In this document: one piece after another, positions 11,778 through 23,726 of the stretch | Position numbering within the stretch: position 1 is the first letter of the stretch | Layout: every line of letters starts with the position of its first letter | Assembly: GCF_964340395.1 (NCBI RefSeq) | Contig: NC_135549.1 | Span: forward strand, 27,210,095-27,272,094 | Origin: Glandiceps talaboti | Lineage: Eukaryota; Hemichordata; Enteropneusta; Spengelidae | Direction: 5' to 3' | Length of the DNA stretch: 62,000 nt | Made by a program: the position numbers and the translations under genes | Notes under the pieces: model-generated | Told to the model about the DNA's origin: nothing | Databases searched by the model: none | What the model saw: the letters and a program-made list of their open reading frames with translations, nothing else

Positions 11778-13543
11778 ATGTCTAAAGGCCATGCTGGGAT
11801 ACCGTACTACTACTATAAGGGAGTTTATTTCTTTTCAAACATATTCCCTAAGTCAACACTAGATCTAATGGATGATTTTGAAATCAGAGAAGACGATGTT
11901 TTTGTTATAACGTATCCCAGATCAGGTACAAGTATGAATAATATTCTATCCGTTACCCTGTAGGGCCAACGGTACACTGAAGTATATAAATACCTATTAA
12001 TCAGTTACCATTTACGGCCAAGCAGATAATGTTTTCTCTAGTCATCTTTTGTGTGTATTTACGTCTGCGTTGACATTCAGATGTGAACGTTCTTCAATCT
12101 TGTTGCCATACAGGCAAAACAAGGTCAGTATCCGAGAAATTTGCCATCAAAATGACAGTGTGACAGTCATGTAAAGTATGATAGATTGACTGTGGATTGC
12201 ACCATATCTGATTATTATAGTAACTGACTGACTGACTGACCAACCCACTGTTTACGAATGTTTGTTTGATTGATTGATTGCTTGACTAACTAACTGACTG
12301 ACTGAATGACTGACTGAATGAATGAATGCAAACACATTAATTTAAAATATAAAGTCATCATTGTACACATCTACGATTTTCTCCAATGTCTCAAATTGCA
12401 AACTACAAAATGGCCATAGGTTGACTTGCATGCCCACTTTTAAATCCGTAACTCACCAAGATAGATTATTATAATGAGATTAACATTACATTTGTATTAG
12501 CTTTATCTATACTTACCTCAGCCATGCATGCGCTTTATTGCAGTGGTTTATCTTGTAATTCAATAATAACCTACAGGATTATCTTGTGTTTTGACCAGAT
12601 TTTGATACATTGGCCATGAAATGGCATTATGGCATGTAAAGTCACCACTTTACAAAAAAGTCTACAAAATCTTTTATTCAAATAATATAATAAATATAGT
12701 ATATGAAATCGTCTATTCATTATGAGTTATTAATATTGATGAAAGCTTGTCTTGTTTACTGTGATCATATGCCAAGGAAAAGTCCAAACATTCTCAAACT
12801 CAATAGGATGGAAGGTGAAATACACATTTAATTCTTTTGCTAACTTCAATACCTTCAGGGACAACTTTAAGCCAACAAATCGTCCGCCTTATCATGGACC
12901 ATGATGGTGATATCAAGTCCATCTCGAAATCCAATATGCACGATACGTTTCCATTTTTGGAGCAGACACAACCCAATAAAGACCAACCAAATTACAAGAT
13001 TCTGGAATCCATGACATCACCAAGATTCATTAAATCCCACTTACCCATTGAATTGGCGGCGAAACAGATTTTTGAAAGGAAGCCAAAGGTAAATTCATTT
13101 TCCAAATATTTTGAGAAATGCCGCGCATTTCTTAAGCCAAGAATCTTCCTTACGAGGGTATGTATGTATGTATGTATGTATGTATGTATGTATGTATGTA
13201 TGTATGTATGTATGTATGTATGTATGTATGTATGTATGTATGTATGTGTGTATACATGTATGTATGTATGTATGTATGTATGTATGTATGTATGTATGTA
13301 TGTATGTATGTGTGTGTATGTATGTGTGTGTGTATGTATGTATGTATGTATGTATGTATGTATGTATGTATGTATGTATGTATGGATGGATGGATGGATG
13401 TGTGTGTGTCTGTATGTATGTATGTATGTATGTATGTATGTATGTATGTATGTATGTATGTATGTATGTATGTATGTATGTATGTATGTATGTATGTGTG
13501 CAGATGTGTGTGAATGTATACGTGTGTATGTGCATGTGTGTAT

Positions 13544-13621
<78 letters not shown>

Positions 13622-13817
13622 TTGTGTGTGCGTACGTGTGTAATTAATGCTTGGACATTATGATTTTTTCATGTACTAAATACATCAACCACCAGACTGA
13701 TTGCCTTGGTGGGGAGAACACCTTTGGTGTCTAGTTGGGAAATTGTTCAAGGCAAAATAATCGCATCACAGGTATGTGATTTGGGTCGAAAAATGTCAAC
13801 TGAGGGATTGGACGACG

Positions 13818-13871
<54 letters not shown>

Positions 13872-14272
13872 GACGAGTTGTTAGTTTAGGAAAAGGTAAT
13901 TACAATGAAGTACTTATCTCTTACAGATATTGTTTGTAGTGAGGAATCCTAAAGATGTTGTTGTTTCATTTTATCATTTCTCTTTGGTGCATTATCCCAA
14001 CATAACATTTCCTGAATTCCTGGATCGTTTTCTTCGGGGAGATGGTATGTCGATAAAGTTTTGATTTATATGCCAATATCAGATCTGTTACTTGTAGAAT
14101 CCATGGGACGCATGTAACCTTTGTGGCATCATGATGTAGTTGGGCACACATGACTATTATTAGTACAACTGAACTGATAAGTTTCAGTAGCTATACGCAT
14201 GGTGTGGTATATGTCCGTCTGTCTGCCATTGTGTGTGTGTGTGTGTGTGTGTGTGTACGTACGTACGTACGT

Positions 14273-14316
<44 letters not shown>

Positions 14317-16067
14317 ACGACTTAAACTAAAAAATGCCAGACCGATTGCCTTGGTATTTGGTGGGGAGATTACTTTTGGTGTCTAGTTGGGAAATTGTTC
14401 AAAGCAAAATGATCGCATCACAGGTATGTGGTTTGGGTAAAAAATGTCAACTGCATAATCATTCAGACGCCATTGGCGCTATTTTTTTTTTTTTTTTCAT
14501 ATTTTCATATTTTTGGGTAATTATAAAATTCATTTGATATTGTCATTGAATACACCACCTGACAAAAACCTACATACGCCGTGTGTTGCTATGATATACT
14601 TTGGCCAACAGTGTTAACTTCCTAGTTTCAAGGAGTTGGAATATTCAATTTTGTCTCTCAACATTGCACGAGTACTCCAGGCCACTTTGAAATTCGTTAT
14701 GTCAACAGAACTAAATACAAAAATCTATCAACTCTTTCTGATGACACACTTATCATATAGAAATCGATGAGTTCAGTTGATGAACGTGGCATACTACGTG
14801 CTGTCAATCATTAGAACATGTTTGATCTAAATTTCAGTTGTGTTTGGTTCATGGTTCGATCACACTCGAGGCTGGATACAACACCGTCACCAAGAAAATG
14901 TAATGTTCCTGCGATATGAAGATATCACCCGGGTAATATTGCTTTATTACATTATTAGTTAACCGTCGTTTTGATAAGTTGCTAAGTATCAGACATATGA
15001 GTTTTGGGGGAATAATGCATCTTAGCTAGCTACTTATAATTAAATTTCCTAAGGTATCAACATTAAAAGTTTTGAATAAGTATTGTACCCGATCGTTTTA
15101 CGTTTTAAAATGCATATATGTATTATGACTTCACAAATATTATGAATTCAATGCCTTGAAGGCAAGTTGCTTTCTTTGAAGCTACATTGGAAAGTTCTTC
15201 GTCGTTGAGGGCACAGTTGCAAACGCTCCCAATGATGTAACCAGTTTTTACACAATATGATTTATGTCTTTCATCCATTTTTTTTTCATTTCAGGATCTC
15301 AAAGGCCACATTTCAAAAATAGCAGAATTTCTACTTCCTAACTCTATAACGCCAGAACAGTTAGATGAGATAACCGAACTCTGTCGATTTGACAACATGA
15401 AAAATAACCCTACTGTAAACAACAGGGGAGCCGATTTCGGAAAATCAGAATCAAACAGCTTTCTTCGAAAAGGTAAATAAGAATACAAAGATAGGAATAT
15501 TACCTATTGTTATCATGATTTTATATTTATTACCTTAAGCTTGATTACAAGGCAATCAATATCATTAACATTTTATACACAAAGGGTCAAACCTTGGCAG
15601 CCATTTTGAATTCAAAATTGTGAAGATTTCAGGTAATTTTTTGAGGGGTATGCATAAAATGTTTCGGTAACGGGACTTCAGCTGTGTCTTCTATGAAGAC
15701 TTGTTTTACTGTTGCTATAGACGGCATCTTAGTTGCCGGGTACATATTTTTAACGTTTAAATAAAAAGAACATGACAACAATAAATGTCAGGATAGTCCC
15801 CCTTCACTCAGACCTCTCTCTATCAGTGATGGTCTGAGCCTTTAAGCCTCAATTGTAAAGTCCACAGTTCACAATCTTTCATTTCAGAGGTGTATATATA
15901 ACATTCACTTCATGTTCAAATTTATTTGTGACTTGTGTTGTCGTACAGGAGTAGCTGGAGACTGGAAGAATGTCTTAACAGTGGCTGAAAGTGACAGAAT
16001 AGATGAAGAATACAAGAAAAAGATGGAAGGTGTTGATCTTCAATTCGAAGAAGCTGGACTAGCATAA
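11778..16067 (+). CDS. Cytosolic sulfotransferase (SULT family)
   Basis: Six exons: 11778-11925, 12859-13088, 13927-14044, 14838-14932, 15295-15472 and 15949-16067. All introns are GT-AG, and the joins give a 295-residue protein, the usual length for a cytosolic SULT. By family it transfers the sulfonate of PAPS to hydroxyl or amine groups of small molecules in the cytosol. Visible motifs are the 5'-phosphosulfate loop YPRSGTT (46-52), the catalytic His in KSHLP (His110), the 3'-phosphate binding RNPKDVVVS (132-140), VVFGSW in exon 4, and the C-terminal PAPS motif RKGVAGDWKN (255-264). The KxxxTVxxxE-like dimer segment corresponds to NVLTVAESD. Nothing key is missing, so it should be active. 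The acceptor substrate cannot be predicted. Introns 2 and 3 hold long microsatellites and a duplicated block flanking exon 3. Confidence 0.95.
13158..13498. repeat. (ATGT)n microsatellite in SULT intron 2
   Basis: About 340 bp of TATG tetramers with short TGTG and ATGG interruptions. It generates long artificial YVCM/YIHT open frames on both strands, which are not genes. Confidence 0.97.
13550..13617. repeat. (TG)n microsatellite in SULT intron 2
   Basis: A pure TG dinucleotide run of about 68 bp, some 50 bp after the ATGT run. Confidence 0.95.
13690..13802 (+). repeat. Duplicated block, copy 1 (SULT intron 2)
   Basis: About 113 bp sharing TGATTGCCTTGGT, TGGTGTCTAGTTGGGAAATT and ATCGCATCACAGGTATGTG with 14337-14453. 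The two copies bracket exon 3, and both follow a TG microsatellite. Confidence 0.85.
13817..13870. repeat. (ACT)n microsatellite in SULT intron 2
   Basis: About 18 ACT/CTA trinucleotides, ending about 55 bp before exon 3. Confidence 0.95.
14231..14315. repeat. (TG)n with (ACGT)n core, SULT intron 3
   Basis: Two TG runs separated by ACGT repeats, immediately before the second copy of the duplicated block. Confidence 0.93.
14337..14453 (+). repeat. Duplicated block, copy 2 (SULT intron 3)
   Basis: Close copy of 13690-13802 in the same orientation, with a small TATTTGG insertion and scattered substitutions. Confidence 0.85.
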
Positions 16068-16733
16068 ATGGAATTTAGAAATTTGAGAGAGAAAATTGGT
16101 CTGTAGATGATTGGTATGTCGCCATATTGGTGACATGAGTGTGATTATGAAAAAAATAGTGCCAGTGGGTGTTGTATCCTGAAAATCAAGAAATTCACAC
16201 TCAGTATTCCTCTTTTCATTTTTTAATTTTGTTTCTGAAGGTGTGTCAAAGTCATTATGTCGAAGCACATTTCCACTACTTCACAGTTAATTTCAGTGTC
16301 GGAGGCAGCCATGTTTGAAAAAAAATCTGACTACATGGATGATATAAAAGGATCTCTAGGATTGGTCAATATATTGCAGACTAGTGACAACTCGTCCCGT
16401 TTGAGGGCGGGCTAATATATATATACGGCCTTTCAAATTGCACATTTCGTAAATCTTTGTCAGTTGTATTTTAAAGATTGCCTTTTCAATCTCACGTTGA
16501 GGCATCAGTGCGAACACATTAGACAAATATACCACATATCTGCTAAGTAGTTTTGAAATTTATTATTTGTGACCAAGAGTAATATTGTGTAATACATTTA
16601 GACATAATTGAAAACACAGCTGTCTTTGCTTTGTACTCGAACAATGTGATTTTTATTAACACCTTCGATTCTTCTATGAAGCACAAATACAAAGTATGTA
16701 ACTTCTCTACCGAGAGACATTGTTGTATATCGT

Positions 16734-16739
16734 AATAAA
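16734..16739 (+). terminator. Polyadenylation signal of SULT gene
   Basis: AATAAA lies about 670 bp after the stop codon, with no earlier equally good signal noticed. It gives a 3' UTR of about 16068-16760. Confidence 0.5.
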
Positions 16740-16770
16740 CACTATTTAATTCTTGAAGACAGTATACTTC

Positions 16771-16935
16771 GACAAGTTTGTATTGTTCAACCTGGTCCTT
16801 ACGCCAAGGCTACAGTATTGGTCTCAACAAATGGGAAGAGTTTGAGAAGTCCAGCTATCAATTATGGGATAGTCTTGATATGACACTGTCACATGTTATA
16901 TGCGGGAGAGACTATTTCGACAATATTATATATAT
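16771..16935 (+). pseudogene. Decayed copy of the last SDR exon
   Basis: The sequence closely matches the start of SDR exon 5 (23340 onward): TTTGTATTGTTCAACCTGGT, GCCAAGGCTAC and ATGGGAAGAGTTTGAGAAGT are shared. A base lost in the CTAC(C)AGT segment and later indels break the frame, and the acceptor context is altered. The similarity fades after about 16935. It lies 340 bp upstream of the intact SDR start on the same strand, so it is best read as the tail of a former tandem SDR copy. Confidence 0.85.
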
Positions 16936-17274
16936 TAAGGGTTCAAAGCTTATTAGCACATTCAAAACTGTCATGTCATTCTTTGAAGTGTCGGTGCATC
17001 CGATGGTCGATAGATTGAAGGGGGAGGGGGTGTTCCATCCACTTTCCTGGTAACGGGTCCTAGTGGTCTTCCCAAGACGCCGCTCTGAAGGTTTCTGGGC
17101 TATGCATGATCTTTTAAGAAGCACTTTCATAGCTTTGTACAGCCATTAGTTTAAAGTTTAACGTTTTATACATGCACAGTCTTTACAATGTCATATCATC
17201 ATGCGAGTTGAGTTGACCCTTGTGTCGGGGTTAAGGAGAGCAGGTGTCAACATTTTTACTTGAACGCCCCAACA

Positions 17275-18635
17275 ATGGTTCGTGTCACTAGAGCTGTGTT
17301 CTTTCTCTCGTTGGCTTGTATTTTGCCAGCATTTCTTTACTACGTTTTACCGTTTATCGGAGAGGGTCTATGGGCAACAATAATCACATCTTTAGCTGCA
17401 TTAGTTACAACGTATACAGTTATTCGACTACTGCCGAGTTGGAACCTGGCGGGATACGGAGTGTTGAGTCCCGTAAAGAAGGCGGTGCTGATTACGGGAT
17501 GTGATAGTGGGTTCGGTCACCTGCTGGTCAAGAAACTCGATGAATATATGTTTTCTACGGTATTTGCTGCATGTCTCAACCCAGGTAACGTACCATCTCT
17601 ATCCCATATACCTTATTCACAATTGTCGATAATCTGATAAACACCAAAGGAGCAAGGTAAGGCAACCTCAGCCCAAAGATCAAACTTGATGTAGAGCAAG
17701 ACTTTAGAGAAAAGTTTGATAGGCATCCAGTAATAACTGGAGTAACCTATATATAACGTGTTATAAACACAGGGCCATGTAAATTAACTTGGTAGTGAAT
17801 TTCTCCAGAAATGAGACATGGAAAGACCACTGCATCGATATCAAGTTGTGATCTGCCCCAATCCCAATCCCCGGCCGGTGGTGTGTATACGAGCTTGAAC
17901 CTACTGATACACGTATGTGAATGCAGTCCACCGAGTCCACAAGCGCTGACTCAGTACAATTTAACATTAATTGACATTGGTGAAGTGAAGCAATATACAT
18001 TTAGATGTTACAGTAATTGATTCATACTTCGGACCACAATTTGTCTGAGGTCATATCGTAGTAGATCATTAATTTCACGGGGATGTTGAAAACCAATGAA
18101 AGGTCACAGTCCGTGGTTTGCCTTATATCAAGTATGAACGTCACTGTTATCGAATGAATTATTTATCATATCCTACTATATCAACATACATCAAGTCATG
18201 GACCAGTTGTAAGTTTGACAATAAACCAATCATACAACAGGTTGTAGTTTAGACGGTACATTTATTGATACATATTAATTTATATTTATAATTTGTTTGC
18301 TGTATAGTGACTGGTTGAAAGGTTGACTTTGTGACTAAGCAACATGTAGAATGTAACATCGGAGCACCCCCCCCCCCCCCGCCACACAAATCAACATACC
18401 GTGTAGACTAAAAGGTTTGTCGATTATGGCGGCCTTGCGCGCGTTTGTACACAACGACAGAAACTTTCTGAGTGTATATGTACAGAATAACATACCGAGC
18501 ATCAAACTGCTAGAAAAAGCCCACTGAGGTGCGAAACTAGTCGGAGATTTATGCCGTTTTTGTACTGAATTGTTATTCACTCAAAATACCATACAGACAG
18601 ACAGGCAGGCAGGCAGGCATACATACATACATACA

Positions 18636-18669
<34 letters not shown>

Positions 18670-19059
18670 CATACATGCATACACACACATATACGTACGT
18701 ACGTACGTACGTACGTACGTACATACATACATACATACATACATACATACATACATACATACATACATACATACATACATACATACGAGGTACGAATCAA
18801 CTACTGTAACATCTAAATGTATATTGCTTCACCAATGTCAATTAATGTTAACTTGTACTGAGTCAACGCTTGTGGACTCGGTGGACTGCATTCACATACG
18901 ATATGCATGCATACATACATACATACATACATACATACATACATACATACATACATGCATGCATGCATGCATGCATGCATGCATGCATGCATGCATGCAT
19001 ACATACATACATACATACATACATACATACATACATACATACATACATACATACATACA

Positions 19060-19090
<31 letters not shown>

Positions 19091-20588
19091 CATACATACA
19101 TACATACATACATACATACATACATACATACATACATACATACATACATACATACATACATACATACATACATACTTGTCTTTAAATAAAAGTGGTGTTC
19201 TAAAATCCAAATATCTAACCATATAAAAGTTCATTAATGACATGATTCCTAAATAAATAAACACCTGTACAGAAAGGATTTAACTCAATTGCAGATAATT
19301 TCTGAATGGCTATTCAAAATATCTACCACGTTCACATTTAGCAAAATGTAGGCCATTTCCACTAGCTCACATTTAGGCCAGGCCATTAAATGGCAGTATG
19401 GATGAGGATTGAGTATTTTGGATTTTTACAATTTTTATCATGGCTTCCTACTTAGAAAATCAACATGAAACAACATTGACAACGTCTGTGTTTGAAACTC
19501 AATACATTGAAGAAAAAAAAAACCTAAAATAATGTGTAAAATGTTTGATTGTACATACAATAACAAAGATTTTACACATTTATTAATCATTTGCAATTAC
19601 TGAGTTACAAACAAGGACTTGGTACATGTTCTTTCACATTGATTTTTTTCAAGTAGGAAGCCATGATAAATTTTTTTTATATAAATTAAAAATCCAAAAG
19701 AAATACTCAATCCTCATTCATATGGCCACTTTAACACTGATGGCGGATTCAAGCCCGGATTCTAGACCATAAGATATATTGTTTGACAGTTTACGTACAT
19801 GTACATAGTGACAACAATGTAGTACATTGGATTTACTGTACAAAAAGTATATGTACTTGTAACAACCTAGGGAATCACAGTCAGAAACTGTTAGAGCCCC
19901 TTAACATAATCCTGATTTGTAAAGACATAAGAACCAGACTGGGTGTGGAATTAATACACAGTATGATTCCAGAGTAAGGAAAGAACGTTTTTTGGTTGTA
20001 TAATAATAATAATCAGTGTTCTACACTGTGCCACAAAATACAATATGGTTGGATTTAGGAACTCATTCAATTTATAAATGTGTGATTCCAGACCAGCAGA
20101 CCTTATAAAAGTGTATAGAGGAACGCCACTTTTGGAGGGTCATTCCATGATTTCACATCACTTAGATTTCGCTAGATTGTCAAGAAACACCAAATTGAAA
20201 CTCTTTTTCGGCTCCTTATTCTTTAAGTGGTGCACCGTTGCATCATGGGTTCCTAACACACTATTTATCTGAAGGAAATAAGCACTTAGGAGTCATGAGT
20301 ATGTGATGTGCAACGTTCATGTCTGCTAAGTTCCTGGAGTGGTGTTCCCCTTTAGCAACCCAATCTTTTATAAAGTAACTCTTCATGTGATAAGTAATGG
20401 ACTCTATACTGTTTCTTTCAGATGGGGAAGGTGCTCAAACACTGACAACTGAGTGTTCCAATCGTGTTGTCATCGTACCCCTTGATGTTACATCTGATGA
20501 ATCTGTTGCCAAGGCAATGAATCTCGTTGATGAAACTTTGGTTAAAAGAAATCATGGTTGGTGGATTTTCGTTTCGTACAAGTCTGAC

Positions 20589-20633
<45 letters not shown>

Positions 20634-22719
20634 GCTTGCATGTTGTCTTTAAGAGTATGTCTAGCTCACCCCTGCTCTCTATCTATTTACACATGTATGT
20701 CATCTACCTGCCTTGCCAAAGCTTGCTTCTGTTTACAGTGTCAATATAAAGTATATCAAAACATTTCATAACTTTTTATTTCATTCTGCAGATCTATGGG
20801 CCGTTGTCAACAATGCAGGTATCTGGGCATCTGCCGACATTGAGTTTGCACCGATAGAAAGATTCAAAAAGTTAGCTGAGGTAAATGTGTATGGTACGGT
20901 ACGTGTAACCAAGGCATGTCTACAACACATACGGAGAAACCAAGGTACGATGAGTACGGTTGAATGTATTGATATACAACATAAAACACTGCAACAAACC
21001 ATCTGGCAAAGAGATATAAACTGTCCCTAAAATGTTTTTAACGCATGGAATTTGTACCAGAGATATATTTGATATTAAATGCTTTTCCTTAAAAATTACA
21101 GTTTTAAAGTTCATGGTATTCGTGCAAACCAGAGAATATCAACCCACTAACAAGTACATGAACTACTTTGGCGCGGAAAATAAATTATTCATGAAGAGTG
21201 CTTGACCAAGCAGAGGTGACCGAAACGTGGGCCAAACAATCGTACGGGAGGTAGCGTTACATGTGGTATAGAGGGTAGTCGTTTACAACAAGGAATTCGT
21301 GGAAGCAAAAAAAAAAATTAAAATTGTTGTAAATTGTCGGTTTAAAAATGTGCCCAACTTCTAATGGCATATCAACAGTTGACTTTCCATAGGAAATCAT
21401 AAAATCAATATAAGTAGTCCCCAAAACAAACTTTCATGAAATGTGAGAAGATCTGATTATAATCTGGACCAAGGAGATGTCCCGAGTCGTATCTAGTAGT
21501 AAGTCTGTGCGGTGCTTGTCAAGCTACCTTTTTGTTTACACGTTGGATGAAATATATGTTCACCGTAAACAATATAACAAGGACATTGAAAGCTCTGAGC
21601 ATTTTCGAGAATTTTTGGGTAAAATCGAAATTAAATTTCAAACTCAATGTCTGAAAATCTCCAGGTATCAATACAGACCAGACCAAATCTGGTGTCTTAA
21701 AGTCAACCCTTACGAATTATGATTAAAATCAATCTGATTAATATCCGATATAGATGTCGGCTAATCGTTCATTGTTATTTTACCTCGGTATTTTTTCTTG
21801 AATTGACTTTCGTGATACACGCTTATGTTTCGTAGAGGAGGCGGCCATCAACACGAAAACGTATGCGTAAACATGTAAGCTTACCAAGAAGGTCAATTCA
21901 AGCAAAAATACCAAGGCAAAATAACAAAAGAACGATTAGCCGACATCTACATCGGATTGTAATCAGATTGAGGGATATATATATATATACTGAAATGTCC
22001 AATATTATTTGGCCATACATTTGTTATTTTGGTTTTTATTTCATTCCAATAGGTCGTATTGTCAACATAAGCAGCACAGCTGGTATACGGACTACGCCAT
22101 CTAACGGCGAATACTGCATGACAAAATATGCTGTTGAATGTTTCTCAGATACACTGCGTTATGAGATGAAACAATGGGGAGTTAACGTAAGTTACCCCAT
22201 TTTACAATCTTACCGTATCAGTTTATTATTGTCACCAATAAATATGACTCATACAGCAGGTCTACTTCCAGGATAAGCGACTCCGCAGCAGAACGAGTAT
22301 AGCATATAGCACTGTCACACATCCAACGAGTAGACAGGCTGCGTCTCATAACATGTATAGTATATTAGTACATCAGACAGAACCAAGGTGATAGCGTACA
22401 CACCCATGGTATCAACCAGGAGGTTGGAAGTCGTCCATACACCTGTTTTGGCAATAGTCAACACCAGGATCAATCCTCTTCGACCGGTATTACCACAGTA
22501 AACATAGAAATCCCGGGTAAATAATGATGTTGATGTTTGTGTATTGTCTACAGTATAATTTACAACTTACTTATTATCGCATGTTTACAGAAATGACAGA
22601 ATAAAAACGCAAATAGAGTTTGAGAAGTAATTGTTTGTGTGTTTTTACCGTCCGTAGGGTAAGGTAATGTGATGTATGCTTTTGTCTGTCTATTCGTCTA
22701 TCTGTCTGTTTATGTGCGT

Positions 22720-22758
<39 letters not shown>

Positions 22759-23726
22759 CGAGGCAGGTGTAGTTAGTTATCACCCACTGCACAAACTTGA
22801 AGCATCCCAAGTTCGATTGCCGGCGAAATGATAACATGTTATCCTCACATGTCAAATACCATGTCAACATATCAATATACTCAGGGTATATATGTACAAT
22901 TCAATTGCGACACTGGTGGAGAAATGTTAATCTGCCACTGGGTCATCATTTTAATAGATTCAAGGTAAAAGTTAAAATACAATATAATGAGGCACGCGAT
23001 GTACTAGTATTGTATACAGGTATACGTTATACTGTTCTGCATGCTATTTTTTTGTAATAAACGTAGGGGAACCACATCTATGTAACTTCTCATCTGGAAG
23101 ATAATATGCGTTTTTAATTGAAATTAGCACAAAGTCCACTGTGGGCCAACCATAAGGTGTATAATCACTCTGGTCAAATCAAACTCTCAAACTACTTAGC
23201 AGATCTACACACTGAAAGCATCATTCTCTTACCATAACAACATGGATTTGACATCAGTTGTGCGCAATGCCAGTAGAGCTATTTTTATTTTTCATCTTTG
23301 ATTAACTTCTAATTGATTTTAGAAATCTTATTTTGACAGGTTTGTATTGTTCAACCTGGTCCGTACGCCAAGGCTACCAGTATTGGGCCCAACAAATGGG
23401 AAGAGTTTGAGAAGTCACGCTATCAATTATGGGATAGTCTAGATGACACTGTCAAAAGACAATATGGAAGAGAATATTTTGATAGTCATATGCAGTTTCG
23501 GAAGGGCGCCCTCAATGGTTCTTGTGATGATGCTACACCTGTTGTCGATGCAATGGTACATGCTGTCTGGTCACTGGATCCAAAACACAGATATCTGGTT
23601 GGTGGATTTTTCAAAATCTGGATGCTGGCATACATGTTTCGCTTCCTACCAAGTTTTATCATGGACCGAATGTTTATTCAACAATTCGCCAACTTGTACG
23701 CTAAACCAGCTGCTCTAATAAAATAA
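17275..23726 (+). CDS. Short-chain dehydrogenase/reductase, SDR9C / BDH1-like
   Basis: Five exons: 17275-17584, 20422-20556, 20792-20944, 22053-22186 and 23340-23726. All introns are GT-AG with matching phase, giving 372 residues. The start is the ATG at 17275 in the context AACAATGG. Two hydrophobic segments (about 7-27 and 33-53) suggest membrane anchoring. The Rossmann nucleotide loop is TGCDSGFG (74-81), followed by LDVT, NNAG (155-158), and the catalytic Ser207, Tyr220 and Lys224 (YxxxK). VQPGPY follows the active site. The order and spacing match the SDR9C group, which includes mitochondrial 3-hydroxybutyrate dehydrogenase and retinol/hydroxysteroid dehydrogenases. It should be an NAD(P)-dependent oxidoreductase. 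The choice between hydroxybutyrate and retinoid or steroid substrate is not visible. Intron 1 (2.8 kb) carries an inverted repeat and a MITE; intron 3 carries another MITE. Confidence 0.93.
17912..18900. repeat. ~115-bp inverted repeats bounding a 989-bp segment (SDR intron 1)
   Basis: The left arm 17912-18033 and right arm 18786-18900 are near-identical reverse complements: CGTATGTGAATGCAGTCCAC at the outer end, then ACATTAATTGACATTGGTG and ATACATTTAGATGTTACAGT. The interior has a C homopolymer and an ACAT microsatellite. It is either one element with long terminal inverted repeats or two copies inserted head to head. The arms differ at only a few positions, which suggests a recent event. 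Confidence 0.85.
18596..18786. repeat. (ACAT)n / (ACGT)n microsatellite
   Basis: Short CAGG and ACAT runs, a central TACG run, then more ACAT. It ends exactly at the right inverted-repeat arm. Confidence 0.95.
18904..19175. repeat. (ACAT)n / (GCAT)n microsatellite
   Basis: About 270 bp of ACAT with a GCAT block, starting right after the inverted-repeat arm. It yields spurious YIHT/YVCM frames. Confidence 0.97.
19386..19734. mobile_element. Fold-back MITE with TTAA flanks, family A copy 1
   Basis: The ends read TTAA-ATGGCAGTATGGATGAGG and CCTCATTCATATGGCCACT-TTAA. The long arms continue through GATTGAGTATTT, GGATTTTTA and ATCATGGCTTCCTACTT. A second copy is at 36703-37063. TTAA on both sides suggests a piggyBac-type target duplication, which is inference. 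It lies in SDR intron 1. Confidence 0.85.
20588..20634. repeat. (CTGT)n microsatellite in SDR intron 2
   Basis: A pure CTGT tetramer run starting about 30 bp after the exon 2 donor site. Confidence 0.95.
21730..21970. mobile_element. Fold-back MITE, family B copy 1 (SDR intron 3)
   Basis: 241 bp that begins CAATCTGATTAATATCCGAT and ends with its complement ATCGGATTGTAATCAGATTG. The arms share GATGTCGGCTAATCGTTC and TTGAATTGAC. Related copies lie at 32525-32694 and 32743-32823. Confidence 0.88.
22724..22760. repeat. (TG)n(CG)n microsatellite in SDR intron 4
   Basis: A TG run passing directly into CGCGCGCGCG. Confidence 0.9.

Noticed and set aside
12837-13647. Long YVCM/YIHT-repeat proteins on both strands
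   Set aside because: They are translations of the ATGT and TG microsatellites. Only the first part of the 12837 frame (12859-13088) is real, as SULT exon 2.
17260-17274. Five-codon N-terminal extension of the SDR frame
   Set aside because: It would start at TTG; the ATG at 17275 has a good initiation context.
18570-19264. Overlapping frames rich in YIHT, YVCM and HACM
   Set aside because: Artefacts of ACAT/GCAT/ACGT microsatellites.
21477-21722. 81-codon frame in SDR intron 3
   Set aside because: No similarity recognised; it lies in an intron next to a MITE.
22770-22830. Possible tRNA because of GTTCGATTGCC
   Set aside because: No acceptor or anticodon stems can be folded around it.
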